From Thalassomonas sp. RHCl1 (GTDB lineage Bacteria > Pseudomonadota > Gammaproteobacteria > Enterobacterales > Alteromonadaceae), in the NCBI RefSeq assembly GCF_947387555.1, contig NZ_CANDNZ010000001.1:930001-994000 (forward strand): a stretch of 64,000 nt of DNA, given 5' to 3'. Each line of letters starts with the position of its first letter. Within the stretch, counting starts at the first letter, position 1. Positions 17,155 to 25,435 of this stretch are shown here, one piece after another. Under the pieces are notes generated by a model. That model searched no databases. It was not told the origin of the DNA and was given only the letters and a program-made list of their open reading frames with translations. The position numbers and the translations under genes were made by a program.

Positions 17155-19185
17155 ATGAACAACAAAGTTATTGCTGTCCTCGCCGTGATGTCAACCTTGT
17201 CAGGGTGCGCCAATGTGCCACAGAAGTTGCAGCCTAAAAAATCATTTTTGGTACAAGATACCCAAGCTAAACAAGCTGGTGCTGCTGATACAGATTTAGC
17301 GGTGCACGAAACCAAGGGGAAACCGCAGCAAAATGCCGAAGTAAAATTTATTAAGCCCTTTGCCTTTAAGCAAGAAAAGCGAGAGGTGGCGGCCGGAATC
17401 ATTCACCAGTTCAGCGACAGTAAAATGGTGAGCATTGCTGCTGACGAGTTACCCCTCAACGAGTTTTTGCATTATGTTATGGGAGAGGTACTGGGGGTTA
17501 GCTATATCTTAGGAGAAGGGGTTAAAGATAATGCTGCGGCATTGACCCTTAATCTGCAAGAAAGTGTCAGTCATCGTAAGTTATATAGCTTAATCGATGA
17601 GTTATTGGCGGAGCGTGAATATGTTATTCGCTTTAATGATGGCATCTATTATATCCATCAGGCCGGAAAGCAAACGGGTAAAGGTGATATAGTTTTCGGT
17701 TATGGTAACCAGGTTGATGATGTACCCTTAACCTCAGATATTATCTGGCAAATGGCCCCTTTTGATTATGGTTTTAATGGTACCTTGCAGCTAACCCTGA
17801 GCCAGCTGGCAAATGTTAAGGTCTATCCGGATTCCAAGCAAAATATGCTGCTTTTGCAGGGAAAGCGTGGCGAGATCATCAAGGCGTTAGAGTTTATGCG
17901 TCTGGTAGATAAGCCTAAATTAGGGCAGCGGAAAATTGCCATGTACAAAACCGTGTTTGTTGATTCGCAAACCTTAATTGATCGCCTAGCATTATTATTG
18001 GCACAGGAAGGAATTTCGGTGGGGCTTGATAAAACAACGAACAGCGCTTTATCGATTGTGCCTATACCGAATATGGGAGCGATCACTTTTTTTGCCAATA
18101 AGTCGGAAATACTCCAGCGGGCATTATTTTGGGTGAAATCTATCGATCAGCCGGAAGAAGGGAACAGCGTTCAATACTTTATATATCCGCCGCGTTTTTC
18201 CCGGGCCGCTGATTTAGGGGTGAGCCTGGAAGCTTTGCTTGGTGCAAAAACCGCTAACCAGTCGAAAACAAGCCTGGAACAACAAAATCAGCAAGTGAAG
18301 AGAAATGTTACAGCTACCGGGATCAGCAGCAGTAATATAGGTTTAGTGGTAGATGAGCGAGCCAATACTCTGATTTTCCAGACCACAGGTGAAGAATACC
18401 GCAAACTGTTGCCGTTGATCAGACGTCTGGATATTATGCCTAAACAGGTGATGCTGGAAGTGGTTATCGCAGAAGTTCAGTTGATTGACAGTTTCAAACA
18501 CGGGGTCGAATTTAACCTGACCAATAATGGCGCTGAAGTCACCGGTGGTTTTAATCTTTCTTCTGGCGCAACCGGGCTTAGCTATGCTCTGACTGGAACC
18601 CGGGGGAAGTTGGAATTTGATTTGTTTGAAAAAAATACCAACATCGAAGTCTTGTCCCGTCCTTCTCTGGTGGTTCGGGACGGTGTTACCGCAGAAATTA
18701 TTATCGGTGATGATATTCCCACTGTGGGGGAGATTGTTACCGATCCGGTTAATGGAAACCGAAGTTCGGTTGTTTACCGTAAGACCGGGGTCGAATTGGA
18801 GGTGACACCTACCATCAACGCTCAGGGGGTGGTGATCATGGAGATTGCCCAGAAGATCAGTAACCAGGCCGAGAGTGATTCTACGGTGGCGGGCTCCCCC
18901 ATTATTTTTGAGCGGGCAATCAATACCGAAGTTGTGGCAGAAAGCGGGCAAACCATAGTACTTGGTGGCCTGATCAGTAAAGATACCTCGATAACGGATA
19001 CCCATGTGCCTTTCTTCTCTGATCTGCCGTTTTTAGGCAAACTGTTTGATGGTAAAGATGACAGCGTGACTAAAAAAGAACTTGTTGTACTGGTGACGCC
19101 CAAAGTGCTGGAGTCAAATGATGAATGGATATTCATCAAAAACCAATTGGCACAGGGCTTGGAACATATTACGCTAGATTTTTGA
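17155..19185 (+). CDS. gspD: Type II secretion secretin GspD, predicted lipoprotein
   Basis: 676-residue outer-membrane secretin channel. The N-terminus has a short signal with the lipobox LSGC (Cys18). An N0 domain (about 80-165) is followed by N1-N3 modules (KQNMLLLQGKRGEIIKALEFM, VDERANTLIFQTTGEEYRKL) and the C-terminal secretin domain (about 440-660: VLSRPSLVVRDG near 500, SGQTIVLGGLISKD, VPFFSDLPFLGKLF). Canonical GspD proteins have a non-lipid signal and rely on a pilotin; lipidated secretins such as HxcQ are self-piloting. The long stretch between the N-terminus and N0 (about 19-80) is low-complexity. No separate pilotin gene is visible here. Confidence 0.92.
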   Translation: MNNKVIAVLAVMSTLSGCANVPQKLQPKKSFLVQDTQAKQAGAADTDLAVHETKGKPQQNAEVKFIKPFAFKQEKREVAAGIIHQFSDSKMVSIAADELPLNEFLHYVMGEVLGVSYILGEGVKDNAAALTLNLQESVSHRKLYSLIDELLAEREYVIRFNDGIYYIHQAGKQTGKGDIVFGYGNQVDDVPLTSDIIWQMAPFDYGFNGTLQLTLSQLANVKVYPDSKQNMLLLQGKRGEIIKALEFMRLVDKPKLGQRKIAMYKTVFVDSQTLIDRLALLLAQEGISVGLDKTTNSALSIVPIPNMGAITFFANKSEILQRALFWVKSIDQPEEGNSVQYFIYPPRFSRAADLGVSLEALLGAKTANQSKTSLEQQNQQVKRNVTATGISSSNIGLVVDERANTLIFQTTGEEYRKLLPLIRRLDIMPKQVMLEVVIAEVQLIDSFKHGVEFNLTNNGAEVTGGFNLSSGATGLSYALTGTRGKLEFDLFEKNTNIEVLSRPSLVVRDGVTAEIIIGDDIPTVGEIVTDPVNGNRSSVVYRKTGVELEVTPTINAQGVVIMEIAQKISNQAESDSTVAGSPIIFERAINTEVVAESGQTIVLGGLISKDTSITDTHVPFFSDLPFLGKLFDGKDDSVTKKELVVLVTPKVLESNDEWIFIKNQLAQGLEHITLDF

Positions 19186-19653
19186 GTTCAGATAAGCGGC
19201 TTACTCTGAATAAACACAGATAATTATTATAGTTGGATTAAATTAGACGCCATAAGTAGCCATAATTCGTCAATTTTATGTTTATTTTTTGTTATTGTTG
19301 CTTGTTGTTGTTTATTGCCTTATATATCAATGGTTTATGGTTTTTTTAGTCCAGGATGAAGTGCAGGGCAGGTCCTTTCGGCCAGGGGTGGAAAATTGCG
19401 TAGCTTATTTTTTGCACGAGTCTGGCTTTTTTTTTGATCTGAAGCGTGCTTTTAGTGTTAACTTAGTCAAAATTCTAGTTTTTTAAGTTGACAAGCCCCT
19501 AAGCAGTTCTTAGAATCTGTGTAGCTTTATCTTTATGGGTCTGGGTTTTGTAACCTCGGTACCAGAGGGACAAGACAAAGCTCAGTACAAAAGAATAAAG
19601 ATTTACAATTAGGGTATCTTACCCGTTTCATGAAACATTAAAGGAAAACTAAG
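19186..19653 (+). promoter_or_regulatory. 468-bp gap: gspD 3' flank and leader of the S-layer candidate
   Basis: No credible gene. From the promoter at 19488-19516, a transcript starting near 19523 would have a leader of about 130 nt before the ATG at 19654. The leader contains short self-complementary elements (CCTC...GAGG around GGTACC near 19553-19567 and GGGTA...TACCC near 19612-19624) and ends with AAAGGA 8 bases before the start. Long structured leaders are common in stable mRNAs of S-layer genes, but mRNA stability is inferred here. Confidence 0.5.
19488..19516 (+). promoter_or_regulatory. Near-consensus sigma-70 promoter of the S-layer candidate
   Basis: A perfect TTGACA (19488-19493), exactly 17 bp, then TAGAAT (19511-19516), one mismatch from TATAAT. 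It is the best promoter match I found in the window and lies 137 bp before the secreted protein gene. Confidence 0.85.
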
Positions 19654-21039
19654 ATGTTCAAAAAAACTCTACTTGCACTAGCTTTGACTGGTGCGGCTGC
19701 TGGTGCTAATGCAGCTTCTGTAATCACTACTTCACTTCCAGGTGCGGCTCCTGTATCTTCACAAGGTTTACCTGCAACTAATGCATATAACCTTTTTGAT
19801 GATGCCGATGACGCTTTACCAATTGCTGCCGATAGTGTAATTGTGACACTAGCGGCTGCTGATAACTCAGGTATCACTGACGGTGGTAAATTAAAAGTTA
19901 ACATTAGCGGTGGTTTTTTCGCAAACCCAGCTTCTGCTCTCGCTGTTGCTGGCGGTGCATTAGTAGCAGCTGACGAATTAGTGGTAGTTGACGCTGCTGA
20001 AAGTACTTCAACTCAGTTAGTTTTCGACCTGAGCACGGCTAACACCGGTGACTGGACTGTTGCTGATGGTGATACCATCTCTCTTGCTGAATTAGAATTA
20101 ATCGTAACTGGCGATTCTGTTAGTTTTGACACTGTTTTCACTACCAACACTGATGTTGAAATTTCAACTACTGCTGCTCCTGCCGTTGAAGTTGCTGCTA
20201 TCACAGACCAGTGGGAAGCAGGTGTTGTACTTGATCTGACTGCAGATCCACAAGTTTCTGGTGCTTTAGACGGTCTGATTGACGTTGCTGACAACCGTGA
20301 AACTTTCACTACCGGTACAACTGATACATTAACGTTTGACGCTAATACTTCAGGTACAGGTGCTACTACTAACGATGCGACTGTTACTATTACTGGTAAC
20401 TTCGAAGGTGTTGCTAGCGTAACTGCTGCAACTGGTGCTGATGCTGCCGTAACTTACACCATCAACGACGCCATGACTGAAGCTACCTTCACTTATGCAG
20501 CCGGTGCTACTACTGATGATGAAGTGTTAAGTGGCCAAACGGTTGTTACTTTCACGTTAGAAACTGCTGCTGATGAAGTTGCTCCTTTAGATATCCGTGA
20601 TTTCACTGTATCTTTAGACGTTGACTACGATGATGCCGAAGGTTCACAAAACGATATCGCACTTCTGACTGACGCTGCTGCCGGTGGTTGGGATCTGAAC
20701 GGTGAAACTACTACTTTAGAGTACATGCCGTTTGGTCCTAACACGCAAATGATCGTTCAAGCGACCAGCACTTTTGACGAAGATGCCTCTGTTTCTATCA
20801 GCTACCTGAACGAAACTTCAGGCCAGATGGTTACTTTAGCCGACATCGGTACTGTTGCTGCTAACTCAGTAACTAAACTTGGAACTATCATCTCTGACGC
20901 TATCATTGCTGATTCAGGTGAAGAGTCTGGTAAGACTCGTGTTGTTATCACTATCAATGCTCCAGCAGGTAACGTAAGCCTGTTCACAGCATTTAAAGAT
21001 ACCAACGATCTTGACCGTTTAGGTGTACCTCAAACCTAA
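19654..21039 (+). CDS. Abundant secreted acidic beta-rich protein, S-layer candidate (Slr4-like)
   Basis: 461-residue protein with a Sec signal peptide cleaved after ANA (residue 20). The mature chain is almost entirely Ala, Thr, Val, Asp, Gly, Ser and Leu, with no Cys or His, only five Lys and four Arg, and many Asp/Glu. Alternating Thr/Val-rich strands suggest an all-beta fold. This composition, length and N-terminus (MFKKTLLALALTG) fit bacterial S-layer proteins, and specifically recall Slr4 of Pseudoalteromonas tunicata (about 480 residues), which I could not check by alignment. Codon choice is narrow (GCT, ACT, GGT, CGT), as in highly expressed genes. It has its own strong promoter and terminator and directly follows the T2SS genes, which may export it. 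A calcium-binding adhesin or other matrix protein is the alternative. Confidence 0.6.
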   Translation: MFKKTLLALALTGAAAGANAASVITTSLPGAAPVSSQGLPATNAYNLFDDADDALPIAADSVIVTLAAADNSGITDGGKLKVNISGGFFANPASALAVAGGALVAADELVVVDAAESTSTQLVFDLSTANTGDWTVADGDTISLAELELIVTGDSVSFDTVFTTNTDVEISTTAAPAVEVAAITDQWEAGVVLDLTADPQVSGALDGLIDVADNRETFTTGTTDTLTFDANTSGTGATTNDATVTITGNFEGVASVTAATGADAAVTYTINDAMTEATFTYAAGATTDDEVLSGQTVVTFTLETAADEVAPLDIRDFTVSLDVDYDDAEGSQNDIALLTDAAAGGWDLNGETTTLEYMPFGPNTQMIVQATSTFDEDASVSISYLNETSGQMVTLADIGTVAANSVTKLGTIISDAIIADSGEESGKTRVVITINAPAGNVSLFTAFKDTNDLDRLGVPQT

Positions 21040-21067
21040 TTTCTACTTCTAGTAGTTATATAGTATA

Positions 21068-21092
21068 AAGCGAGCTGCGGCTCGCTTTTTTA
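21068..21092 (+). terminator. Rho-independent terminator after the S-layer candidate
   Basis: AAGCGAGC-TGCG-GCTCGCTT stem-loop followed by TTTT, 28 bp after the stop. It is strong and canonical, and makes the preceding gene a defined single-gene unit. Confidence 0.9.
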
Positions 21093-21156
21093 TTGCAGTC
21101 TTTTTACCTTCCTTCTATTTGAGCCAATTTTTTTCTCGCTGATCAGTAAAGAAAAT

Positions 21157-22425
21157 ATGCCTATGAAACTTGCCTTTTTTGTCGACCAATTCCCGGTATT
21201 ATCACAGACCTTTGTCTTAAACCAAATCACCGGTTTGCTTGATTTGGGGGTGGATGTCACTATTTTGGCGCTTAACCGGGGAGATGAAACATTAAACCTG
21301 CATCAGGATTACCGTGACTATCGCTTGCATGAGCGTACGATTTATCTGCTGGATGAAGCACAATCCAGTCGCTATAAGGCTTTAAAGCGCCTGTTTTCTC
21401 TGGGGCGAGCATGTTTCGGACCTAGGCTGCTTACGGTATTTAAAAGCCTGAATTTTTGGCGCTACGGGCATCAGGCAAAAAGCTTATTGCTGGGCTCTAT
21501 AAGTGCTCAATGCCACAGCCCTTTACAATACGATGTTATCTTGGCGCATTTTGGTTTTAATGGGGTCACCGCCAATCAGCTAAGGGAGCTGGGAGTGATA
21601 CAGGGGCAAGTTGCCACGGTATTCCATGGCTTTGAAATTTCTTCACATCAGGCACTTCGCCAGCATTTGCAGAACTACCGGAGGCTTTTTGACCAGGGGG
21701 CCTGCTTGCTGCCGATTAGCGAGCTCTGGCAGCAAAAGCTTATCACTCTTGGGGCCAATCCTGATAAAGTGTTTGTCCACCGTATGGGGATAGATCTTAA
21801 GCGTTTTGAATTCAGGTCACTTCAGTCATCAGGGCAAGCTATTCCCCCAGAGAGTACAAGCGGGCGAGTATTGCAATTATTTACGGTAGCCCGTTTTACT
21901 GAAAAAAAAGGCCTTAAGTATGCCCTAGAGGCTATCGCTAAGCTTAAAGATGAGATTGCCGTACACTACCGGCTTGCCGGTTATGGTGAGCTTATGGCTG
22001 AAGTGCAGGGGCTGATTGCTGAGCTGGGCATTTCCGGGCAGGTGACCTTACTTGGTCCTGTAGGCCAGCAAGAAGTCAAAGAAGAGCTGTTAAAGGCTGA
22101 TGTCTTTTTACAGCCGAGTATAACTGCGGCAAATGGTGATATGGAAGGGATCCCGGTGACAATTATGGAGGCAATGGCCAGGGGCACCCTGGTGGTTTCT
22201 ACCTTGCATAGCGGCATTCCCGAGCTGATAATACACGAAAAGCATGGTCTATTATCGCCTGAGCGTGATGTGCAAGCATTGACCGAGAATTTATTACGTG
22301 CCTATCATGCACCGAATGAAATGGCAATTCTCAGGGAAAATGCCCGTCAGCAAATAGAAGTCTTAGGGGATGTCGACAAACTAAACCGCGATTTATTGAA
22401 GAAATTACAACAATTGCTTCCTTAA
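21157..22425 (+). CDS. Glycosyltransferase family 4 (GT-B fold, WcaL-like)
   Basis: 422-residue cytoplasmic glycosyltransferase. The N-terminal half begins AFFVDQFPVLSQTFVLNQI, typical of colanic-acid WcaL/AmsK-type enzymes, and has the acceptor-side HFGFNG and FHGFEIS motifs. The GT4 donor domain (about 245-400) shows TVARFTEKKGLKYALEAIAKL, a GPVGQQEV turn and the E-x7-E-type segment MEGIPVTIMEAMARGT with GIPELI. It probably adds one sugar of the repeat unit. Sugar specificity cannot be read from sequence. A second in-frame ATG six bases downstream could also start it. Confidence 0.85.
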   Translation: MPMKLAFFVDQFPVLSQTFVLNQITGLLDLGVDVTILALNRGDETLNLHQDYRDYRLHERTIYLLDEAQSSRYKALKRLFSLGRACFGPRLLTVFKSLNFWRYGHQAKSLLLGSISAQCHSPLQYDVILAHFGFNGVTANQLRELGVIQGQVATVFHGFEISSHQALRQHLQNYRRLFDQGACLLPISELWQQKLITLGANPDKVFVHRMGIDLKRFEFRSLQSSGQAIPPESTSGRVLQLFTVARFTEKKGLKYALEAIAKLKDEIAVHYRLAGYGELMAEVQGLIAELGISGQVTLLGPVGQQEVKEELLKADVFLQPSITAANGDMEGIPVTIMEAMARGTLVVSTLHSGIPELIIHEKHGLLSPERDVQALTENLLRAYHAPNEMAILRENARQQIEVLGDVDKLNRDLLKKLQQLLP

Positions 22426-22501
22426 CCTTTGGTTAGCGCTGGTATCTGCTGCTCCTGAGAGAGAAATTCCCGGAGAGATGTTTTTACCGTTTTACTTTTG
22501 C

Positions 22502-22528
22502 TTTAGCCCTGTATTGCACAGGGCTTTG
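22502..22528. terminator. Hairpin between convergent genes
   Basis: AGCCCTGT-ATTGC-ACAGGGCT with A/T-rich flanks in the 113-bp convergent gap. It is palindromic enough to serve both strands, but the T-tracts are short. Confidence 0.5.
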
Positions 22529-22538
22529 AGTACCGCTG

Positions 22539-24251
22539 TTACTTTTTCTTCTCTTTAACGACAAAAAAGTGATACATGGCTGCAAAGGCATCCGGATACT
22601 TTTCTTCAATCTGATGCCAGTAATGGAGATTCTCTCCGCTGGCCGGTAAAGGGAACTGGCTGCCGGTCTGGCCGATTTTCAGCTGTTTCTTTATCTGAGG
22701 AGCCGCCATCCATTTAAACTTTAGCTGGCAAGCCGTTAGCATGTCTGCGATTTCCGGTAGCTGATACTCCTTTTGTTGGGGATGAAAGAGCAGATCATAT
22801 AAGCCGTTTAAGTAAAAGAAATCAGATATGCCGTACCAGCGGGACTGTTTTTGCTCCGCAGTGAGTTGGCTACGCCAGGCTTTAATATCTTGGCGAGTGA
22901 GTTTTTCTTCGGGGAGACGGGCATGTGCCAAAATATTTTCTTTTATCCCTGCAAGGTGCTGCCGTGCCAGTTTACTGTATAGGGCCAGGTACATGATACC
23001 ATCGGGATTGAGTACCGAGGTGAGTGCTGCTAACCCTTGCTCGGGAGACGCCATATGGTGTAGAACACCGGTAGAGACAATAAAATCAAAGCGCTGATCT
23101 AAAGTGTTTACAGCCAGGATATCCTGTACCATAAATTTTACATTCTTGATTTGATATTTTTTCATCATTTGGCTGGCATAGCTGATACTGGCCGGGCTGA
23201 GATCTATCGCAATAATATGGGCATTCGGCTCTTTCAGGGCGATATTGACCAGCTGTTTACCTGTACCGCAACCGGCGACCAATATGTTCATTTTTTTCGG
23301 TTTTGTTTTACCGCATTGTTTGAAGTAGCGGTCAATATCTATCGGCATCACCTTTTCTAATTTCCATTTAGGGTAAGGGTTAGCGATGTAAAATGATTGC
23401 ACTTTTTGTGACGATTCAACACTTATACTCCCGGCATCCGTGCTGTTTTGTAATTTTGCGTATAAAGCAAAGTCTGCTTTTAAGTTAATTAACTTCTCTT
23501 GCTGCAGGCTATTTTGCTCGCTGTGCCATAAATCCATGGCTTGTTCAAAACCGGCATAAGTCAGTGACAACAATAACAACTCAAGCTTGGTGTCCTGCGC
23601 TGCATTCTGGTACTTTTGTATCAGTGAGAGATATTCTTGCTCGCAGGCATACAGGCCGTCGTTGAGCAAGGCTAAACAGGCCAATGAAGATAAGAAGGGG
23701 ATATAGCAGTCAATGGCTTCACCATTCATGGCAAGGGTGAATATTTCCTGACGGCAAAATAAAATGAGATCTTCAACTAAATAGTTACTGATAATGGTGC
23801 GCTCAAGCAGCTTACAAAATAACTTATCCGTTAACAGGTGAATGATAGCGCTTGTCAATTGCTCATGGTGTGGTGAAAAAGCATCAGGGTGCTTAACGGC
23901 TATTTGTTTCCATAACACCATAGTTGCCCGTTCTTCCAGAGATTTTATCTCTAGTGCCTTTGTTAGTGGCTGCTCCAGTTGCACAATGTAATTTTGTAAA
24001 TTCAATACTTCTATTAGTGCAATTAACGTTTTTAAATCTTCTGCGTGAAAATTGCTTAATTTTACTGTTTTTAATATGCCGTTTACTGCATCATTCCAGT
24101 TGCCGAGTTTGGCATTACAGGCAACGAGTCCCCGGTTTGCCTCAAGCGCATTGGGCTGGGTCAGTACGATAAATTCAAAAGCGTTTTTAGCCTTAGAAAA
24201 CTGGCCACTGTTAAATAATTTCTGAGCTGAGGTTAAATAGTCATTTATCAT
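22539..24251 (-). CDS. TPR-domain class I SAM-dependent methyltransferase
   Basis: 570-residue protein. The first 120 residues look like tetratricopeptide helices (SAQKLFNSGQFSKAKNAFEFIV). The middle (120-300) is helical and unassigned. A Rossmann methyltransferase domain begins near 318 with the SAM-binding loop LVAGCGTGKQLV, the acidic IIAIDLSP and the VSTGVLHHM motif. Similar TPR-methyltransferase fusions occur in surface glycan and glycopeptide loci. It is the only minus-strand gene in the glycan core, so it is separately expressed. The target is unknown; sugar O-methylation or protein methylation are both possible. Confidence 0.75.
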   Translation of the reverse strand: MINDYLTSAQKLFNSGQFSKAKNAFEFIVLTQPNALEANRGLVACNAKLGNWNDAVNGILKTVKLSNFHAEDLKTLIALIEVLNLQNYIVQLEQPLTKALEIKSLEERATMVLWKQIAVKHPDAFSPHHEQLTSAIIHLLTDKLFCKLLERTIISNYLVEDLILFCRQEIFTLAMNGEAIDCYIPFLSSLACLALLNDGLYACEQEYLSLIQKYQNAAQDTKLELLLLSLTYAGFEQAMDLWHSEQNSLQQEKLINLKADFALYAKLQNSTDAGSISVESSQKVQSFYIANPYPKWKLEKVMPIDIDRYFKQCGKTKPKKMNILVAGCGTGKQLVNIALKEPNAHIIAIDLSPASISYASQMMKKYQIKNVKFMVQDILAVNTLDQRFDFIVSTGVLHHMASPEQGLAALTSVLNPDGIMYLALYSKLARQHLAGIKENILAHARLPEEKLTRQDIKAWRSQLTAEQKQSRWYGISDFFYLNGLYDLLFHPQQKEYQLPEIADMLTACQLKFKWMAAPQIKKQLKIGQTGSQFPLPASGENLHYWHQIEEKYPDAFAAMYHFFVVKEKKK

Positions 24252-24688
24252 AATTTAAGTAAGTACTTGCTGAGGTCTGTTACTAAAGTTCGTGTGGATA
24301 GCTATAGGCTGATGTCCTAAATTTCCCTGAACTTATTCTTGTTACGATTTTTTAGGTTAAAGGGTAACATGAATGAGCTGCCAAGTGCCGCTTTAGTTGG
24401 TATTTGTGGCATTTTAAACAAAACACGGCTCAGGTCTGTGCGGATATAGGGTGATGCTTGTCTGCAGAGGTAGCTAAAATGGTGAGCAAAAAGCAAGCAA
24501 GTTTTTGGGGAATAGTTCCGGGATGTCTAAGATAAATGCCAAGATGGTGGTTTCATGCATCTTGATGGGTGAAAAATTGCCCCGTTATGGCTTCTGCCCT
24601 CGAGAAACTCAACAAAAATGGGATATTGATATCCTTTGCTGACAATTGCTGGCAAAATTAGCCTAATTTAGGGTTAGTTTCTCACGGT
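24252..24688. other. 437-bp divergent intergenic region
   Basis: Lies between the divergent methyltransferase and sulfotransferase genes and should hold promoters for both, but I find no good -35/-10 pair. It contains a 26-codon open frame (24369-24449) with AAAGGG just before the ATG, reading VGICGILNKTR in the middle, which is discussed as a finding. Otherwise I see nothing definite. Confidence 0.4.
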
Positions 24689-25408
24689 ATGATTTCTCAT
24701 CAAGATAAATGTGTTTTTGTTCATTTGCCAAAAGCGGCTGGGCAAAGTATCGAAAGTGTTTTTGTTGCCCGCCATGGGCTTGACTGGCAACAGAGACAAG
24801 CCCTGTTATTAAAACCTAACTCTGATCCTGCGCAGGGACCACCACGGCTGGCGCATTTAACGGCGCAGGAGTATCTTGATTACGGTTATTTAACCCCGGG
24901 GCAGTTTCAGCAGTATTTTAAATTTGCTTTTGTGCGTAATCCCTGGTCACGTTTAGTGTCAGAGTATCATTATCGTCGTTTGCATGGTGATCATGCGTAT
25001 CAACTTGATTTTAAAGCTTTTTTGTTTGGGCATTTTCCAACACCTGATTGTGATGATCATGTCCTTGGAAAAGATTATTACAGGCATGTGCTGCCGCAAT
25101 GGCGTTTTTTATATGATGAGCAGGAACAATGCCTGGTTGACTTTATCGGTAAGTTTGAAACTTTACAGCAGGATTTTTCCAGGGTTTGTCAGCTATTAAA
25201 TATTCCTCCGCAGACCTTACCCCATAAAAATAAGACACTGGCGTCAGGGGTTAAGCAGAGGATAAAGCAAAAAATGAAAAGTATTTTTCCGTGGATGGAG
25301 AAAAAGCGGCATTACACGTGCTTTTTTGATGAAGAGTCCAGGGATTTTGTTGGTGAACTATATAAAAAGGATATCGAACTTTTCCAGTATCGCTTTGGAG
25401 CCGAATAA
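24689..25408 (+). CDS. Sulfotransferase family 2-type (PAPS-dependent)
   Basis: 239-residue cytoplasmic sulfotransferase. The 5'-phosphosulfate-binding loop HLPKAAGQSIE (about 11-21) and the 3'-phosphate motif FVRNPWSRLVSEYHYRR (about 80-96) are both intact, as in carbohydrate sulfotransferases. It would transfer sulfate from PAPS to a sugar of the lipid-linked unit. A flippase gene follows after 27 bp. Target position and sugar cannot be told. cysD/cysN, which start the PAPS route, lie about 35 kb downstream. Confidence 0.8.
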   Translation: MISHQDKCVFVHLPKAAGQSIESVFVARHGLDWQQRQALLLKPNSDPAQGPPRLAHLTAQEYLDYGYLTPGQFQQYFKFAFVRNPWSRLVSEYHYRRLHGDHAYQLDFKAFLFGHFPTPDCDDHVLGKDYYRHVLPQWRFLYDEQEQCLVDFIGKFETLQQDFSRVCQLLNIPPQTLPHKNKTLASGVKQRIKQKMKSIFPWMEKKRHYTCFFDEESRDFVGELYKKDIELFQYRFGAE

Positions 25409-25435
25409 ATTAATTTCCCTGCTTTAAAATAATCT

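Noticed and set aside
18343-19005. 220-codon frame antisense to gspD
   Set aside because: It lies wholly inside the secretin-encoding region on the opposite strand; composition (many Asn, His, Arg) is that of a shadow frame.
19289-19486. 65-codon frame between gspD and the S-layer candidate
   Set aside because: Unusual Phe/Val/Leu-rich sequence with no ribosome-binding site or recognisable domain; it ends right at the strong promoter and looks like chance in an AT-rich gap.
24471-24490. JUMPstart/ops-like element (GGTAGCTAAAA) for RfaH antitermination
   Set aside because: Only a 7-base match to part of JUMPstart and no ops GGCGGTAG follows; not supported here or before other glycan genes.
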